In this document: piece by piece, positions 53,801 to 60,408 of the stretch
How positions within the stretch are numbered: position 1 is the first letter of the stretch
How the letters are laid out: the number at the start of each line of letters is the position of its first letter
Origin: Nitrospirota bacterium
GTDB lineage: Bacteria > Nitrospirota > Thermodesulfovibrionia > Thermodesulfovibrionales > SM23-35
DNA: 64,000 nt
Assembly: GCA_040754395.1 (NCBI GenBank)
Contig: JBFMCL010000002.1
Span: 124,001 to 188,000, forward strand
Direction: 5' to 3'
Position numbers and translations under genes: made by a program
The notes under the pieces: model-generated
Databases searched by the model: none
What the model saw: only the letters and a program-made list of their open reading frames with translations
Told to the model about the DNA's origin: nothing

Positions 53801-54445
53801 AGCGTTCATTACCGTAACGGGCATTATTTTCACTCTGTCCAGACCGATACCGGCTATGCCATAGTTGTTGTCAGTGATAGCGGCGATTATGCCGGCAAGC
53901 CATGTGCCATGACCATGGGAGTCGCTCAGGCCGTGAGAATCATCAAGAAAAGACCTGCCCATGATAACGTTTGCGGCAAGGTCTTCATGGTTTGCCTGAA
54001 CTCCCGTGTCAAGAATGGCAACTTTTGATGATTGCCATGGGAAAAGGATACCATAGACAAGGTCCCAGCCTATTTTCGACAGGGCCCACTGAAAGCCGTA
54101 ATCGGGGTCAGCGGGCATACCCTGCACCTCCCTGATTTTATCCTCTGCGGCACTCTCAACCCTCGGGTCAGACTGGTAGTTCTCCAGGATTGTTGAAAGT
54201 TGGTCTGCCTGAACCTCGACAACATGAAGGCGCAGCGCCGGAATCGAAGAAGTCTCAGTACCCCCGTTTGCATGAATGACGGCGGCCTGTTCATACGCAG
54301 AAAGGCCGCTTACCATCCTGATGATCAGCGATGAGGTAGAGGATGGCTGTTCGGCCATGGCGTGGGAAAATAACCCTCCCGCTATCATCAAGACCAAAAG
54401 AAAAACTGCAAATCGCCTGAGATACAAGAATTTGTTACTGAACAT
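50837..54445 (-). CDS. large secreted subtilisin-like protease with MBG/Ig-like repeats
   Basis: The 1202-residue protein starts with a signal peptide (residues 1-31, ending HAMA) and an I9-like pro-region (about 38-105). The S8 domain (115-390) has an intact triad: Asp146 in AILDTG, His179 in HGHGT and Ser near 336 in NGTSASA, with the oxyanion Asn in ATGNEG. After it come Ig-like and MBG-type domains (FGTLADRTYGDAPFAVSATA near 650; RIYGEPNPALSGSLTGVVNG near 735), an invasin-like repeat and a final unassigned domain. No LPXTG, PEP-CTERM or T9SS tag is seen. A strong AAGGAGG site precedes the ATG. The protein is likely surface-bound or secreted and may process matrix proteins. Confidence 0.9.
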   Translation of the reverse strand: MFSNKFLYLRRFAVFLLVLMIAGGLFSHAMAEQPSSTSSLIIRMVSGLSAYEQAAVIHANGGTETSSIPALRLHVVEVQADQLSTILENYQSDPRVESAAEDKIREVQGMPADPDYGFQWALSKIGWDLVYGILFPWQSSKVAILDTGVQANHEDLAANVIMGRSFLDDSHGLSDSHGHGTWLAGIIAAITDNNYGIAGIGLDRVKIMPVTVMNADGTGQDSDIISGIIWAADNGADVILMGFSNPGFSPFLQEAVDYAWSKNVVLVAATGNEGISDPTFPAGARGVIGVSATDYSDNLASFSNFGQSVFLAAPGEDIATTGLENSIVSLNGTSASAAIVAGVAAFMKADDPTLTNGVIVGRLARTADPAGTHEQTGNGRVNMAAAMADTGLDEIQPAGVEAGGGPYVGPYKIAASISGATTTIYNYSSNCPPTTSESTSFILGSQVSAKSSVTVTGGGTAAYRMQWYKSTTTFDSSTLVRDTVSGNLSSGTNNVCDSYTPVTAASHTVLICKTGNSGACAPGNIVGSATYTVNSLDPTKLAFTSTVFTRTVGECSPQITVQTQDASNTPTNPTSNMTVNLSSSSGGGTFYSDASCTSSITSVTILSTGNTASFYYKDLNAGAPTITASATGLTSANQTETINKADQTITFGTLADRTYGDAPFAVSATASSSLTVAFSSLTAAKCTVSGTTVTIVEPGTCTIRASQAGNANYNAASDVDRSFAINKKSLTVIAHDKNRIYGEPNPALSGSLTGVVNGDGITASYSTTATQSSPVGTYTITPSLHDPNSKLNNYSVTIDNGALTIDKRPTTLVYQGQSAGLYSDCVRVSARLTDDTSGSGIAGKTINFMIGAATASAVTDANGVAATGMTLSSANMPGTYQVSVSFGPDDIYSNSTTSQSFTINAAKVGPLAGQAVYTGNVFFWTTVTTNSNTVSLALSATIQDVDQVCTSDIRNARVTFAIRNSNGLYTPINGAANLPVGLVNPDDRKVGTASAIVQYNMGNAYVTSLDIAVIVGGGYLLNNPVHDTIVTVAKPLDNGWIIGGGKTTNGTDSRGYIAGAAGQSTDFSFDVKYNKSGANPQGAVNITVRSYYKPDGSIGNVLRTYKIKSTAIAVLTVQKPSGTASFSSKANLVDITDPANSIAIEGGAQLQIHIKDGNQANGNGDTIAMTLQRKAGGVWFSSKWSANKTVPMPIAQGDIVVK

Positions 54446-54490
54446 TTGTTCCTCCTTTTTAATAGTTACTAAGTTTCATGGGCTTCCCCG

Positions 54491-54521
54491 GGCATCTGCC
54501 AAATTTCGCCTGGGCATTGCC
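54491..54521 (-). promoter_or_regulatory. two palindromic sites upstream of the subtilase gene
   Basis: Two inverted repeats, GGCATCTGCC (54491-54500) and GGCATTGCC (54513-54521), lie about 21 bases apart, two helical turns, and 46-76 bases before the subtilase start codon. They look like operator half-site pairs (GGCA-N1-2-TGCC). No clear sigma-70 or sigma-54 promoter was found next to them, and the region does not match the c-di-GMP riboswitch pattern. Confidence 0.45.
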
Positions 54522-54568
54522 GATCCACCCTGCATAGAGTCTGTTCCACCTCAGTACCTTGCTCCTTA

Positions 54569-55882
54569 TTACACATACACATGCTCAAAAGTTACCTTAT
54601 CAATGAACATCCCAACAAGTTCCGGGTCAAACTGGGTTCCTGCATTGCTCTTCAGTTCCCCGACTGCCTCCTGAAATTCAACAATAAATGGATTTACACC
54701 ATTACCATGCATCTTTCCCTTGCATTTGTATGAATCCTTGCTCACCATCACATCAAATGCCTCTGCAATTGCGATAATTCTGGACTCAAGAGGGATTTCT
54801 TGACCTTTCAATCCCGAAGGATACCCTGCACCGTCATATCGTTCATGATGGTACAGGACAATTGGTGCAATGTGAGCATAAAAATTTATCGATCGCAGCA
54901 TTTCATAGCCAAGCTGGGGATGTGTTTTATAGTCATTTTTGGTATTTGAATTTTTCAGGTATAAGTTGTTGAGAAAACCAATATCGTGGAGCAGGCATGC
55001 GGTATACAACTTTTTTTTCTCACTCTCGGGCATGTTCATCGCCTGTGCAATCGAAAGACTGTATTTTGCAACTCTTTTTGAATGCCCCCGTTTTTCTATG
55101 TGACTGTCGATGGCATTCAGCAAAATATCTGTGAGATGGATCTCGAAATTCTTCTGATCCTCATAAAATTTTGCCATGTCAATCGCCAGGGCAGCCTGAT
55201 TCGCAAAATACGTGAGGACTTCTGCATCCTTCTCAGCAAATAAATTCGAATTTTTATTCAACAGTTCAATTACGCCGATCACGCCTGTGCTTAACTTCAA
55301 TGGTGCGCAAAGGATGGACTTGGTCTCATACCCTGTCAGCCTGTCTATTTCAGGATTGAACCGGACGTCCTGTCTGACATCATTAACAATTACCGGCTCG
55401 CCGATTTGCACAACCCTCCCTGCTATCCCTTCGGTTTTTGGCACAGAAACCCCTTGCAGTTTACTGCTCTCCGGTCCTTTTACATTCTTAAAGACAAGCC
55501 TGTCTTTATCAACTATCATGATAGACCCTGCATGAGCGTCAGTTATTGTTAATGCATGTCCCAGTATTTTCTCCAACAGAATATCCCCGTGTTTTTCTTC
55601 CTTTATATCCAGTGTAAAATTAAGCACGTCATCAAGCTTTCGACTGTAATCCTCTATCTCGTTTGCAGCCTGCCTCGAAACCTTGTTTGATAGATAAAGA
55701 CCTATGACACTCAGGAACGCACAAAATGAGAGCATTGCTACTATTGAAGGATTTGTAATAAAGTCCCATTCGTAGTACAAGAAGCGCAAAACGAGAAAGA
55801 GTAATGCAAGGACAATGAGCGCCACAATATAATTAAGCAGTTTGATCTTTTCCTTAATGGTATCTATTACTTTTGTTTTCAC
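54569..55882 (-). CDS. membrane GAF/HD-GYP domain protein (c-di-GMP phosphodiesterase)
   Basis: With the GTG start at 55882 (AGAGGTG upstream) the protein has 437 residues: two membrane helices (about 17-36 and 46-66), a GAF domain (105-245; DAHAGSIMIVDKDRL, AGRVVQIGEPVIV) and an HD-GYP domain (265-415). The HD-GYP part has HDIGFLNNLYL, the HHERYDGAGYPSGLKG motif and AIAEAFDVMVS. These ligands are typical of HD-GYP enzymes, which split c-di-GMP or cGAMP. The gene is next to a sigma-54 site (copy B) and the NtrC-type activator. A longer start at 55963 is also open. Confidence 0.88.
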   Translation of the reverse strand: MKTKVIDTIKEKIKLLNYIVALIVLALLFLVLRFLYYEWDFITNPSIVAMLSFCAFLSVIGLYLSNKVSRQAANEIEDYSRKLDDVLNFTLDIKEEKHGDILLEKILGHALTITDAHAGSIMIVDKDRLVFKNVKGPESSKLQGVSVPKTEGIAGRVVQIGEPVIVNDVRQDVRFNPEIDRLTGYETKSILCAPLKLSTGVIGVIELLNKNSNLFAEKDAEVLTYFANQAALAIDMAKFYEDQKNFEIHLTDILLNAIDSHIEKRGHSKRVAKYSLSIAQAMNMPESEKKKLYTACLLHDIGFLNNLYLKNSNTKNDYKTHPQLGYEMLRSINFYAHIAPIVLYHHERYDGAGYPSGLKGQEIPLESRIIAIAEAFDVMVSKDSYKCKGKMHGNGVNPFIVEFQEAVGELKSNAGTQFDPELVGMFIDKVTFEHVYV

Positions 55883-55985
55883 TAAACACCTCTTGATGCG
55901 ATTTTTTCTGACAAGCACCAGATACGATACAACGCTATATCGCCCTTCAACACTGCCAGACATCCTTTAAATCATTCATTGATAT

Positions 55986-56001
55986 ATCATTATTCGTGCC
56001 A
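55986..56001 (-). promoter_or_regulatory. probable sigma-54 promoter of the HD-GYP gene
   Basis: On the minus strand the site reads TGGCACGAATAATGAT. The -24 box TGGCACG is perfect, the -12 box is weak (GA in place of GC) at the right 10-base distance. Its position relative to the GTGTTCG motifs (70 bases) is exactly that of the promoter at 50473-50488, which supports the call. Confidence 0.6.
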
Positions 56002-56003
56002 GT

Positions 56004-56225
56004 TTGGTTAAAGCTGAAACTTTCTGAAATACAAAGATAATTTCAAGCCGTTAAAAAATGCGCGGGGAAAGTGTTCGTTATTAATACAGGGGATTGAAGG
56101 AACAGGGAATTAATATAAATACTTTTAAGTAATTGTTTTTTAATGAATAATGGCGGGAAATTTCAGAAGTGTTCGTTTCTGAACATGGTGTTCGAAATTA
56201 GGGCTAAGTAATTGAGTATCTTTTC
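56004..56225 (-). repeat. duplicated promoter-upstream module, copy B
   Basis: Copy B of the module at 50491-50715. GTGTTCG motifs lie at 56071, 56169 and 56188 (spacing 98 and 19, as in copy A), and the inverted repeat TTCAGAA-N8-TTCTGAA (56163-56184) spans the middle motif. The upstream end runs into the 3' end of the NtrC-type gene. The region probably holds the enhancer sites for that activator. Confidence 0.85.
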
Positions 56226-57511
56226 ATTTTCCTGAGCAGGGCATTTCTGTTGATGTTTAATTTTTCTGCTGCCTTGCTTCTGTTACCGTCGCAATCGCGG
56301 AGGACTTTCTCTATATGCGTCTTTATAACATCATCAAGTGATAACGGTAACGTTACTTGTTCTTCATTAGGGTTCTCGCTAATTATATACGAAGGCAGGT
56401 CTTCCAGTCGTATAAAATTTTCCTTGGTCATTATTGCCGCATGTTCAAGGACGCTTTCGAGCATTCTCACATTGCCTGGCCAGTCATGCGCAAAGAGTGC
56501 AGCCTGAGACGGTCTTGAAATGCCAAATATCTTTTTTCCGGTCTTATTGCTGAAATTCCTGAGAAAATGGCGGCAAAGGTGAGGCAACTCGTCCTTTCTC
56601 GTCCTCAATGGCGGCAACGTAATTGTTAACGGGGTAAGCCTGTAGAAAAGATCTTCTCGAAAACGTTCTTTTTTCACGTCAGCAATCAAATCCCTATTTG
56701 TTGCAGCTATAATGTTGCATTTAGCTTTTATTGTACGGGTGCTTCCGATTGGCCTGAATTCACCATCCTGCAACACCCTGAGGAGATGTGGCTGTATGGC
56801 AAGGGGAAGCTCTCCAATTTCATCAAGAAATATCGTGCCTTCGCCTGCAGCTTCAAATAAACCAGTTTTATCCGCAAGAGCTCCTGTAAAAGAACCTTTC
56901 CTGTGGCCGAAAAGTTCCGATTCGATAAGATTCTTCCCTAATGCACCGCAGTTAACCGTGATGAATGGATGTTTGGCAGCGGGACTTACTTCATGAAGCG
57001 TTTTCGCGATTTTCTCTTTCCCTGTGCCGGTCTCTCCCATGATTGTGACTACCCTGAAATAGGGTGCGATACGTCTCATGAAAGTGAATATATCAAGCAT
57101 CTGCGGGTTTTTTCCCACAACGCCCGCAAAAGTATATTTGGAGGTCAGTTGATTTTCCAATTCGGCAACCTCTGTTTTTGTCTTCACAATGTCTGATACT
57201 ATATCTATCGTCTCCTGAATCCGCCCCATGTTGTCGACTGGCAACGTGAAATACGCAAATGCACCCGCGCTTATTGCTTCAACAGCATTTGCTTCATGAT
57301 CGCCGAACAAAATCACCTCAGCCCTTGGATCTGTAGCTTTGATTTGCATAATGCTGTCGATTTCTTCTTCGAGCAGAATCAGATCATAATTGTTCTTGGA
57401 TACTGCTTCATTAAAAGATTGGTCTCCGGAAAATGCGTCTATCTGATGCCCCTTAAGAAGAGAGAGAATTTCTTCTGAGGGACTTTTGAGGGCATAAAGT
57501 ATTTTTAACAT
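56204..57511 (-). CDS. NtrC-type sigma-54 activator with degenerate receiver
   Basis: The 435-residue protein has a receiver-like N-terminus (1-115), a sigma-54 AAA+ domain (135-375) and a Fis-type helix-turn-helix (395-433, NRSKAAEKLNINRNALLRKM). The AAA+ part has Walker A GETGTGKEK, the sigma-54 loop GSFTGA, Walker B as TIFLDEIGEL and arginine finger region RFREDLFYRL, so it should activate sigma-54. In the receiver the phosphorylation aspartate is replaced (LILLEEEI), the acidic pair is absent and the KP lysine is missing, so phosphorylation control is unlikely. I chose ATG at 57511 (AGAGG upstream); TTG 57517 is also open. Confidence 0.9.
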   Translation of the reverse strand: MLKILYALKSPSEEILSLLKGHQIDAFSGDQSFNEAVSKNNYDLILLEEEIDSIMQIKATDPRAEVILFGDHEANAVEAISAGAFAYFTLPVDNMGRIQETIDIVSDIVKTKTEVAELENQLTSKYTFAGVVGKNPQMLDIFTFMRRIAPYFRVVTIMGETGTGKEKIAKTLHEVSPAAKHPFITVNCGALGKNLIESELFGHRKGSFTGALADKTGLFEAAGEGTIFLDEIGELPLAIQPHLLRVLQDGEFRPIGSTRTIKAKCNIIAATNRDLIADVKKERFREDLFYRLTPLTITLPPLRTRKDELPHLCRHFLRNFSNKTGKKIFGISRPSQAALFAHDWPGNVRMLESVLEHAAIMTKENFIRLEDLPSYIISENPNEEQVTLPLSLDDVIKTHIEKVLRDCDGNRSKAAEKLNINRNALLRKMKRYSIT

Positions 57512-57623
57512 ATTCAACCTCTACCGATTTAAAATATATCGTATAAATCAACAATTATCAATTCCGACATATGTTCTGGTCAAGGAAAAATGAAAATGTC
57601 TGGCATTCACGCTGCAACCTCAA

Positions 57624-57758
57624 TCACCTTTTTTGCTGATTTGGCCTCTTCCAAACAAAAGAGCATTCGATTTCCTCAAGGGTAATCGACAGACGGAGTG
57701 TGTCTTTTCTCTTCCGAAGCATGCAATGCTGTTTCTCCGGTCGTATGGTTATTTCCAT
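57624..57758 (-). CDS. possible small protein upstream of the NtrC-type gene
   Basis: An ATG at 57758 opens a 44-residue frame beginning MEITIRPEKQHCMLRKRKDT and ending in KRPNQQKR. The middle (LRLSITLEEIECSF) is amphipathic and looks protein-like. No ribosome site is seen and the frame may be chance. The rest of the 57512-57908 gap holds nothing recognised. Confidence 0.25.
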   Translation of the reverse strand: MEITIRPEKQHCMLRKRKDTLRLSITLEEIECSFVWKRPNQQKR

Positions 57759-57908
57759 AAACTTTATGCGCTCACCGTGATGCGTTTATCGTGCCGTTCA
57801 TAATTCCCCTTTATATTTACGCAAAAGGCGATGGCCGCCATTTATCTCAGCTTCGACATCCTCATATTTTGTCTGTTGTATGATACAGGACAGGTATAGA
57901 GGCGGAGT

Positions 57909-57994
57909 TGGTGCCGAAGGCGGGATTTGAACCCGCACAGGTTTCCCCACACGCCCCTCAAACGTGCGTGTCTACCAGGTTCCACCACTTCGGC
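57909..57994 (-). tRNA. tRNA-Leu (GAG)
   Basis: An 86-base class II tRNA on the minus strand with encoded CCA. The acceptor stem GCCGAAG pairs with CTTCGGC, the anticodon loop TTGAGGG gives anticodon GAG (codon CUC/CUU) closed by CACGT/GCGTG, the long variable arm is typical of leucine tRNA, and the T loop contains GGTTCAAATCC. Confidence 0.95.
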
Positions 57995-58052
57995 ATTGGC
58001 GTTATATGCTACTACAGGAATCGGACGGTTTTCAAGAGAGCATACTTCCGGA

Positions 58053-58727
58053 TCAGCTGATCACATCCTTATTCATCTTGATCTTTATCTGTTTTTTCAG
58101 CCCTTCAATGTACGATTCAACCGCCTTGGTTCTTTTTTCATTCAGCATCGCCTGACTCAGCATGCCGACAACCTGCTCATTCCCCGACGTCTTCGGCACC
58201 CCGACATCGACATCGGAGACGTCAACGGTGAGTTCGATCAGGTTGCGAATTTTGTCGATAGTCAGTTCCTGGCGTTTGAGGTTCTCATATAATTCAGGGG
58301 TAACCCTGTTCAGTTTCAGCCTGTTCAGATATACTTCCTTGTCAAATACGCCGTTTTTCAGAAAGAACGGTTCACGGGCAATCGATTCCTGGAGTTCCTC
58401 ATCGGTGACGGTAACGCCCATGTCCTTGGCTGCTGCCAGCAGGATGCGCTCGTTGATCATGGTATTCAGGACTTTCTCCTTGAGATTCATCTCCTTTTCC
58501 ATTTCTTCATCGAACTTCTCCCTGTAGACATCCCGGTAAAAACGGTACGCCCGGTCGTAGGTTTTCCAGTAATCGTCTGCGGTGATCTTGTATTTTCCGA
58601 CCTCTGCCACTACCTGGACCCCGCCGTTTTCGTCAAGCGGTCCAACACCCCAGAATATGAAGGAAAGTATGACAATGAAGAAAAGGACATAGAAATACTT
58701 TGCATGCGTGCGCAGCGCCTTCAGCAT
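58053..58727 (-). CDS. SurA/PpiD N-terminal-like periplasmic chaperone
   Basis: The 224-residue protein has a signal anchor (about residues 9-28, VLFFIVILSFIFWGV) and a SurA_N-like helical domain (about 40-180; KITADDYWKTYDRAYRFYRD, INERILLAAAKDMGVTVTDEEL). There is no parvulin PPIase domain, so it should act as a chaperone or anchor for outer-membrane protein folding rather than an isomerase. A GGAGG site lies 9 bases before the ATG. It ends the mutL-miaA-hfq-Nudix-chaperone run on this strand, 3 bases after the Nudix gene. Confidence 0.82.
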   Translation of the reverse strand: MLKALRTHAKYFYVLFFIVILSFIFWGVGPLDENGGVQVVAEVGKYKITADDYWKTYDRAYRFYRDVYREKFDEEMEKEMNLKEKVLNTMINERILLAAAKDMGVTVTDEELQESIAREPFFLKNGVFDKEVYLNRLKLNRVTPELYENLKRQELTIDKIRNLIELTVDVSDVDVGVPKTSGNEQVVGMLSQAMLNEKRTKAVESYIEGLKKQIKIKMNKDVIS

Positions 58728-58730
58728 AAA

Positions 58731-59138
58731 CTAATACCTCCCTGTGAAATAATCATTGATGATATCCCTGTGATCAAACGCAATCTGCTCAGGCAGATGC
58801 TGCGTGGTGAATACGCTGATATCTGCGGCATCGTCTCCTGCCACAGCATCGCCTTCAGCCTCTGCGATAAATACGGTAGTTATCGTATGGCAACGGGTAT
58901 CCCTCCCGGGGTCGGAATAGGTATGGAATTGCCTGATAAGCCGCACATCAAGCCCTGTCTCCTCTTTTGCCTCGCGGACTGCAGCAGACTCGAGGGTTTC
59001 CCCGTAGTCCACAAATCCGCCGGGCAAAGCCCATCCCTCTGGCGGGTGTTTTCTTTTTATCATTACGATGCCTCCGTGGTACTCTATGATTACGTCTATC
59101 GTCGGAACAGGATTTCTCTGGTTATGGCTGTGATTCAA
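58731..59138 (-). CDS. Nudix hydrolase
   Basis: The 135-residue protein has a complete Nudix box, [23 protein letters not shown] (pattern Gx5Ex7REUxEExGU; about residues 41-63), preceded by [14 protein letters not shown]. These enzymes split nucleoside diphosphate compounds; this one could be an ADP-ribose or 8-oxo-nucleotide hydrolase, which cannot be settled from sequence. The TTG start overlaps the hfq end by 17 bases. A shorter start may exist. Confidence 0.9.
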   Translation of the reverse strand: MNHSHNQRNPVPTIDVIIEYHGGIVMIKRKHPPEGWALPGGFVDYGETLESAAVREAKEETGLDVRLIRQFHTYSDPGRDTRCHTITTVFIAEAEGDAVAGDDAADISVFTTQHLPEQIAFDHRDIINDYFTGRY

Positions 59139-59361
59139 ACCTCAGCTCAATCTCTTTCTCCGGCAGAATCGTTGAGATTGCATGCTTGTAAATAAGTGAA
59201 TCGGCATTTTCCTTCAACAATATGACAAAATTATCAAACCCTTTAATCACGCCTTTCAGTCGGACGCCGTTTGTGAGGTAGATAATCACGGGTATCTTGT
59301 CTCTCCTGAGCTGATTCAGATAGGTATCCTGAAGATTCTGTCCTTTGCCGGTACTGGACAT
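59122..59361 (-). CDS. hfq: RNA-binding protein Hfq
   Basis: Hfq is the hexameric Sm-like chaperone that helps small RNAs pair with mRNAs. The 79-residue core has [19 protein letters not shown] at the N-terminus, the Sm1 region [20 protein letters not shown] with VILL, and the Sm2 motif [20 protein letters not shown] precedes the ATG at 59361; a longer frame from 59421 adds an unlikely leader. There is no long acidic tail. The order mutL-miaA-hfq is the classical one. Confidence 0.96.
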   Translation of the reverse strand: MSSTGKGQNLQDTYLNQLRRDKIPVIIYLTNGVRLKGVIKGFDNFVILLKENADSLIYKHAISTILPEKEIELRFESQP

Positions 59362-59475
59362 GATAATGTCTCCTTCATTAATTTTTCTCTTTACCATAAA
59401 GTATTTTACGCAATATTGCAAGATATGGCTGCCGCCACTGCAGAAAACAGCCCTTGCCTCCGGCTCCCATGTCTG

Positions 59476-60408
59476 TTAAAGGTCATTTTGTGACAACCGG
59501 CCTTCAAGCACATTGAAGATCCGCCTGAACACCTCGTCGTGGTCGAAGACCCCGGTGATGTCAATCCATTCGATATCTTCCTCTTTCCTGAACCAGGTAA
59601 ATTGCCTCTTTGCATAGCGTTTCGTATTTCTTTTGATGAGCCTGACCGCCTCCTCAGCAGACACCGTTCCGTTCAGATGCATTGCCATCTCTTTATACCC
59701 TATCGCCTGCAACGGCGTCCTGTCGGGGTTCATCGACATGAGAGCCCTGACTTCTTCGAGAAGCCCCTTTTCCATCATGAGGTCAACCCGCTGCTCAATC
59801 ATCCGGTACAATTCCTTCCTCTCCCGGGTAATGCCGATCTTGAGAAAATCACAGGGAAGCGGCTGCGTGAGTTTTTCCTGCATGTCGGACATGCGCATGC
59901 GGCCGGCAATGCAGACCTCAAGTGCCCTGATTATTCTCCGGGTATCATTCGGGGTTATTTTGCCCGCAGCTAAGGGATCGATGTCCTTCAGGCAGGAATA
60001 GAGCGCGCCGCGTTCTTCCTGTTCCAGGGACAGGAGTTCCTGTCTCAGCGTCCAGTCTGCGGAAGGTCCGCGGAAAATGCCGCGTGTCATCGCCCTGATA
60101 TAAAGCCCTGTACCGCCCACCACCACCGGTATCCTGTTCTGGCAGTGCAGGCGTTTGAGCACGGGAAGAACCGCAGCGATATATTTTCCGGTGCTGAATG
60201 CTTCCCATGGCCCGGCAATGCCGATCATGTGATGTGGCACCGCAGACAGCTCCTCCGCAGTCGGTTTCGCGGTCCCGATGTCCATATGCCGGTATATCTG
60301 CATTGAATCCGCACTGATGATTTCGGTATCCAGTTGTTTTGCGAGAAGTATCGAGGCACCGGTCTTGCCGACACCGGTGGGGCCGAGGAGGATGATGACC
60401 TTGTTCAT
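59476..60408 (-). CDS. miaA: tRNA dimethylallyltransferase MiaA
   Basis: MiaA adds a dimethylallyl group to N6 of A37 in tRNAs that read UNN codons. The 310-residue protein has the P-loop LLGPTGVGKT (residues 6-15), the DSMQIYRHMDIGTAKP motif, GGTGLYIRA and TPNDTRRIIRALEV, then the tRNA-binding end with YAKRQFTWFRKE. The ATG at 60408 overlaps the mutL stop (ATGA). Upstream starts in the same frame lie within mutL and are unlikely. Confidence 0.96.
   Translation of the reverse strand: MNKVIILLGPTGVGKTGASILLAKQLDTEIISADSMQIYRHMDIGTAKPTAEELSAVPHHMIGIAGPWEAFSTGKYIAAVLPVLKRLHCQNRIPVVVGGTGLYIRAMTRGIFRGPSADWTLRQELLSLEQEERGALYSCLKDIDPLAAGKITPNDTRRIIRALEVCIAGRMRMSDMQEKLTQPLPCDFLKIGITRERKELYRMIEQRVDLMMEKGLLEEVRALMSMNPDRTPLQAIGYKEMAMHLNGTVSAEEAVRLIKRNTKRYAKRQFTWFRKEEDIEWIDITGVFDHDEVFRRIFNVLEGRLSQNDL

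Noticed and set aside
54446-54568. Possible c-di-GMP riboswitch before the subtilase gene
   Set aside because: The region is G/C-rich with repeats and lies in a c-di-GMP context, but the GGGCAAACC and GCAAAGCC-type conserved blocks of the c-di-GMP-I class are absent. The palindromes explain the pattern better.
44557-57511. PEP-CTERM/exosortase system
   Set aside because: The NtrC-type regulator and GT2 fit such loci, but no exosortase, no PEP-CTERM tag on the subtilase and no Prs-type histidine kinase are present in the window.
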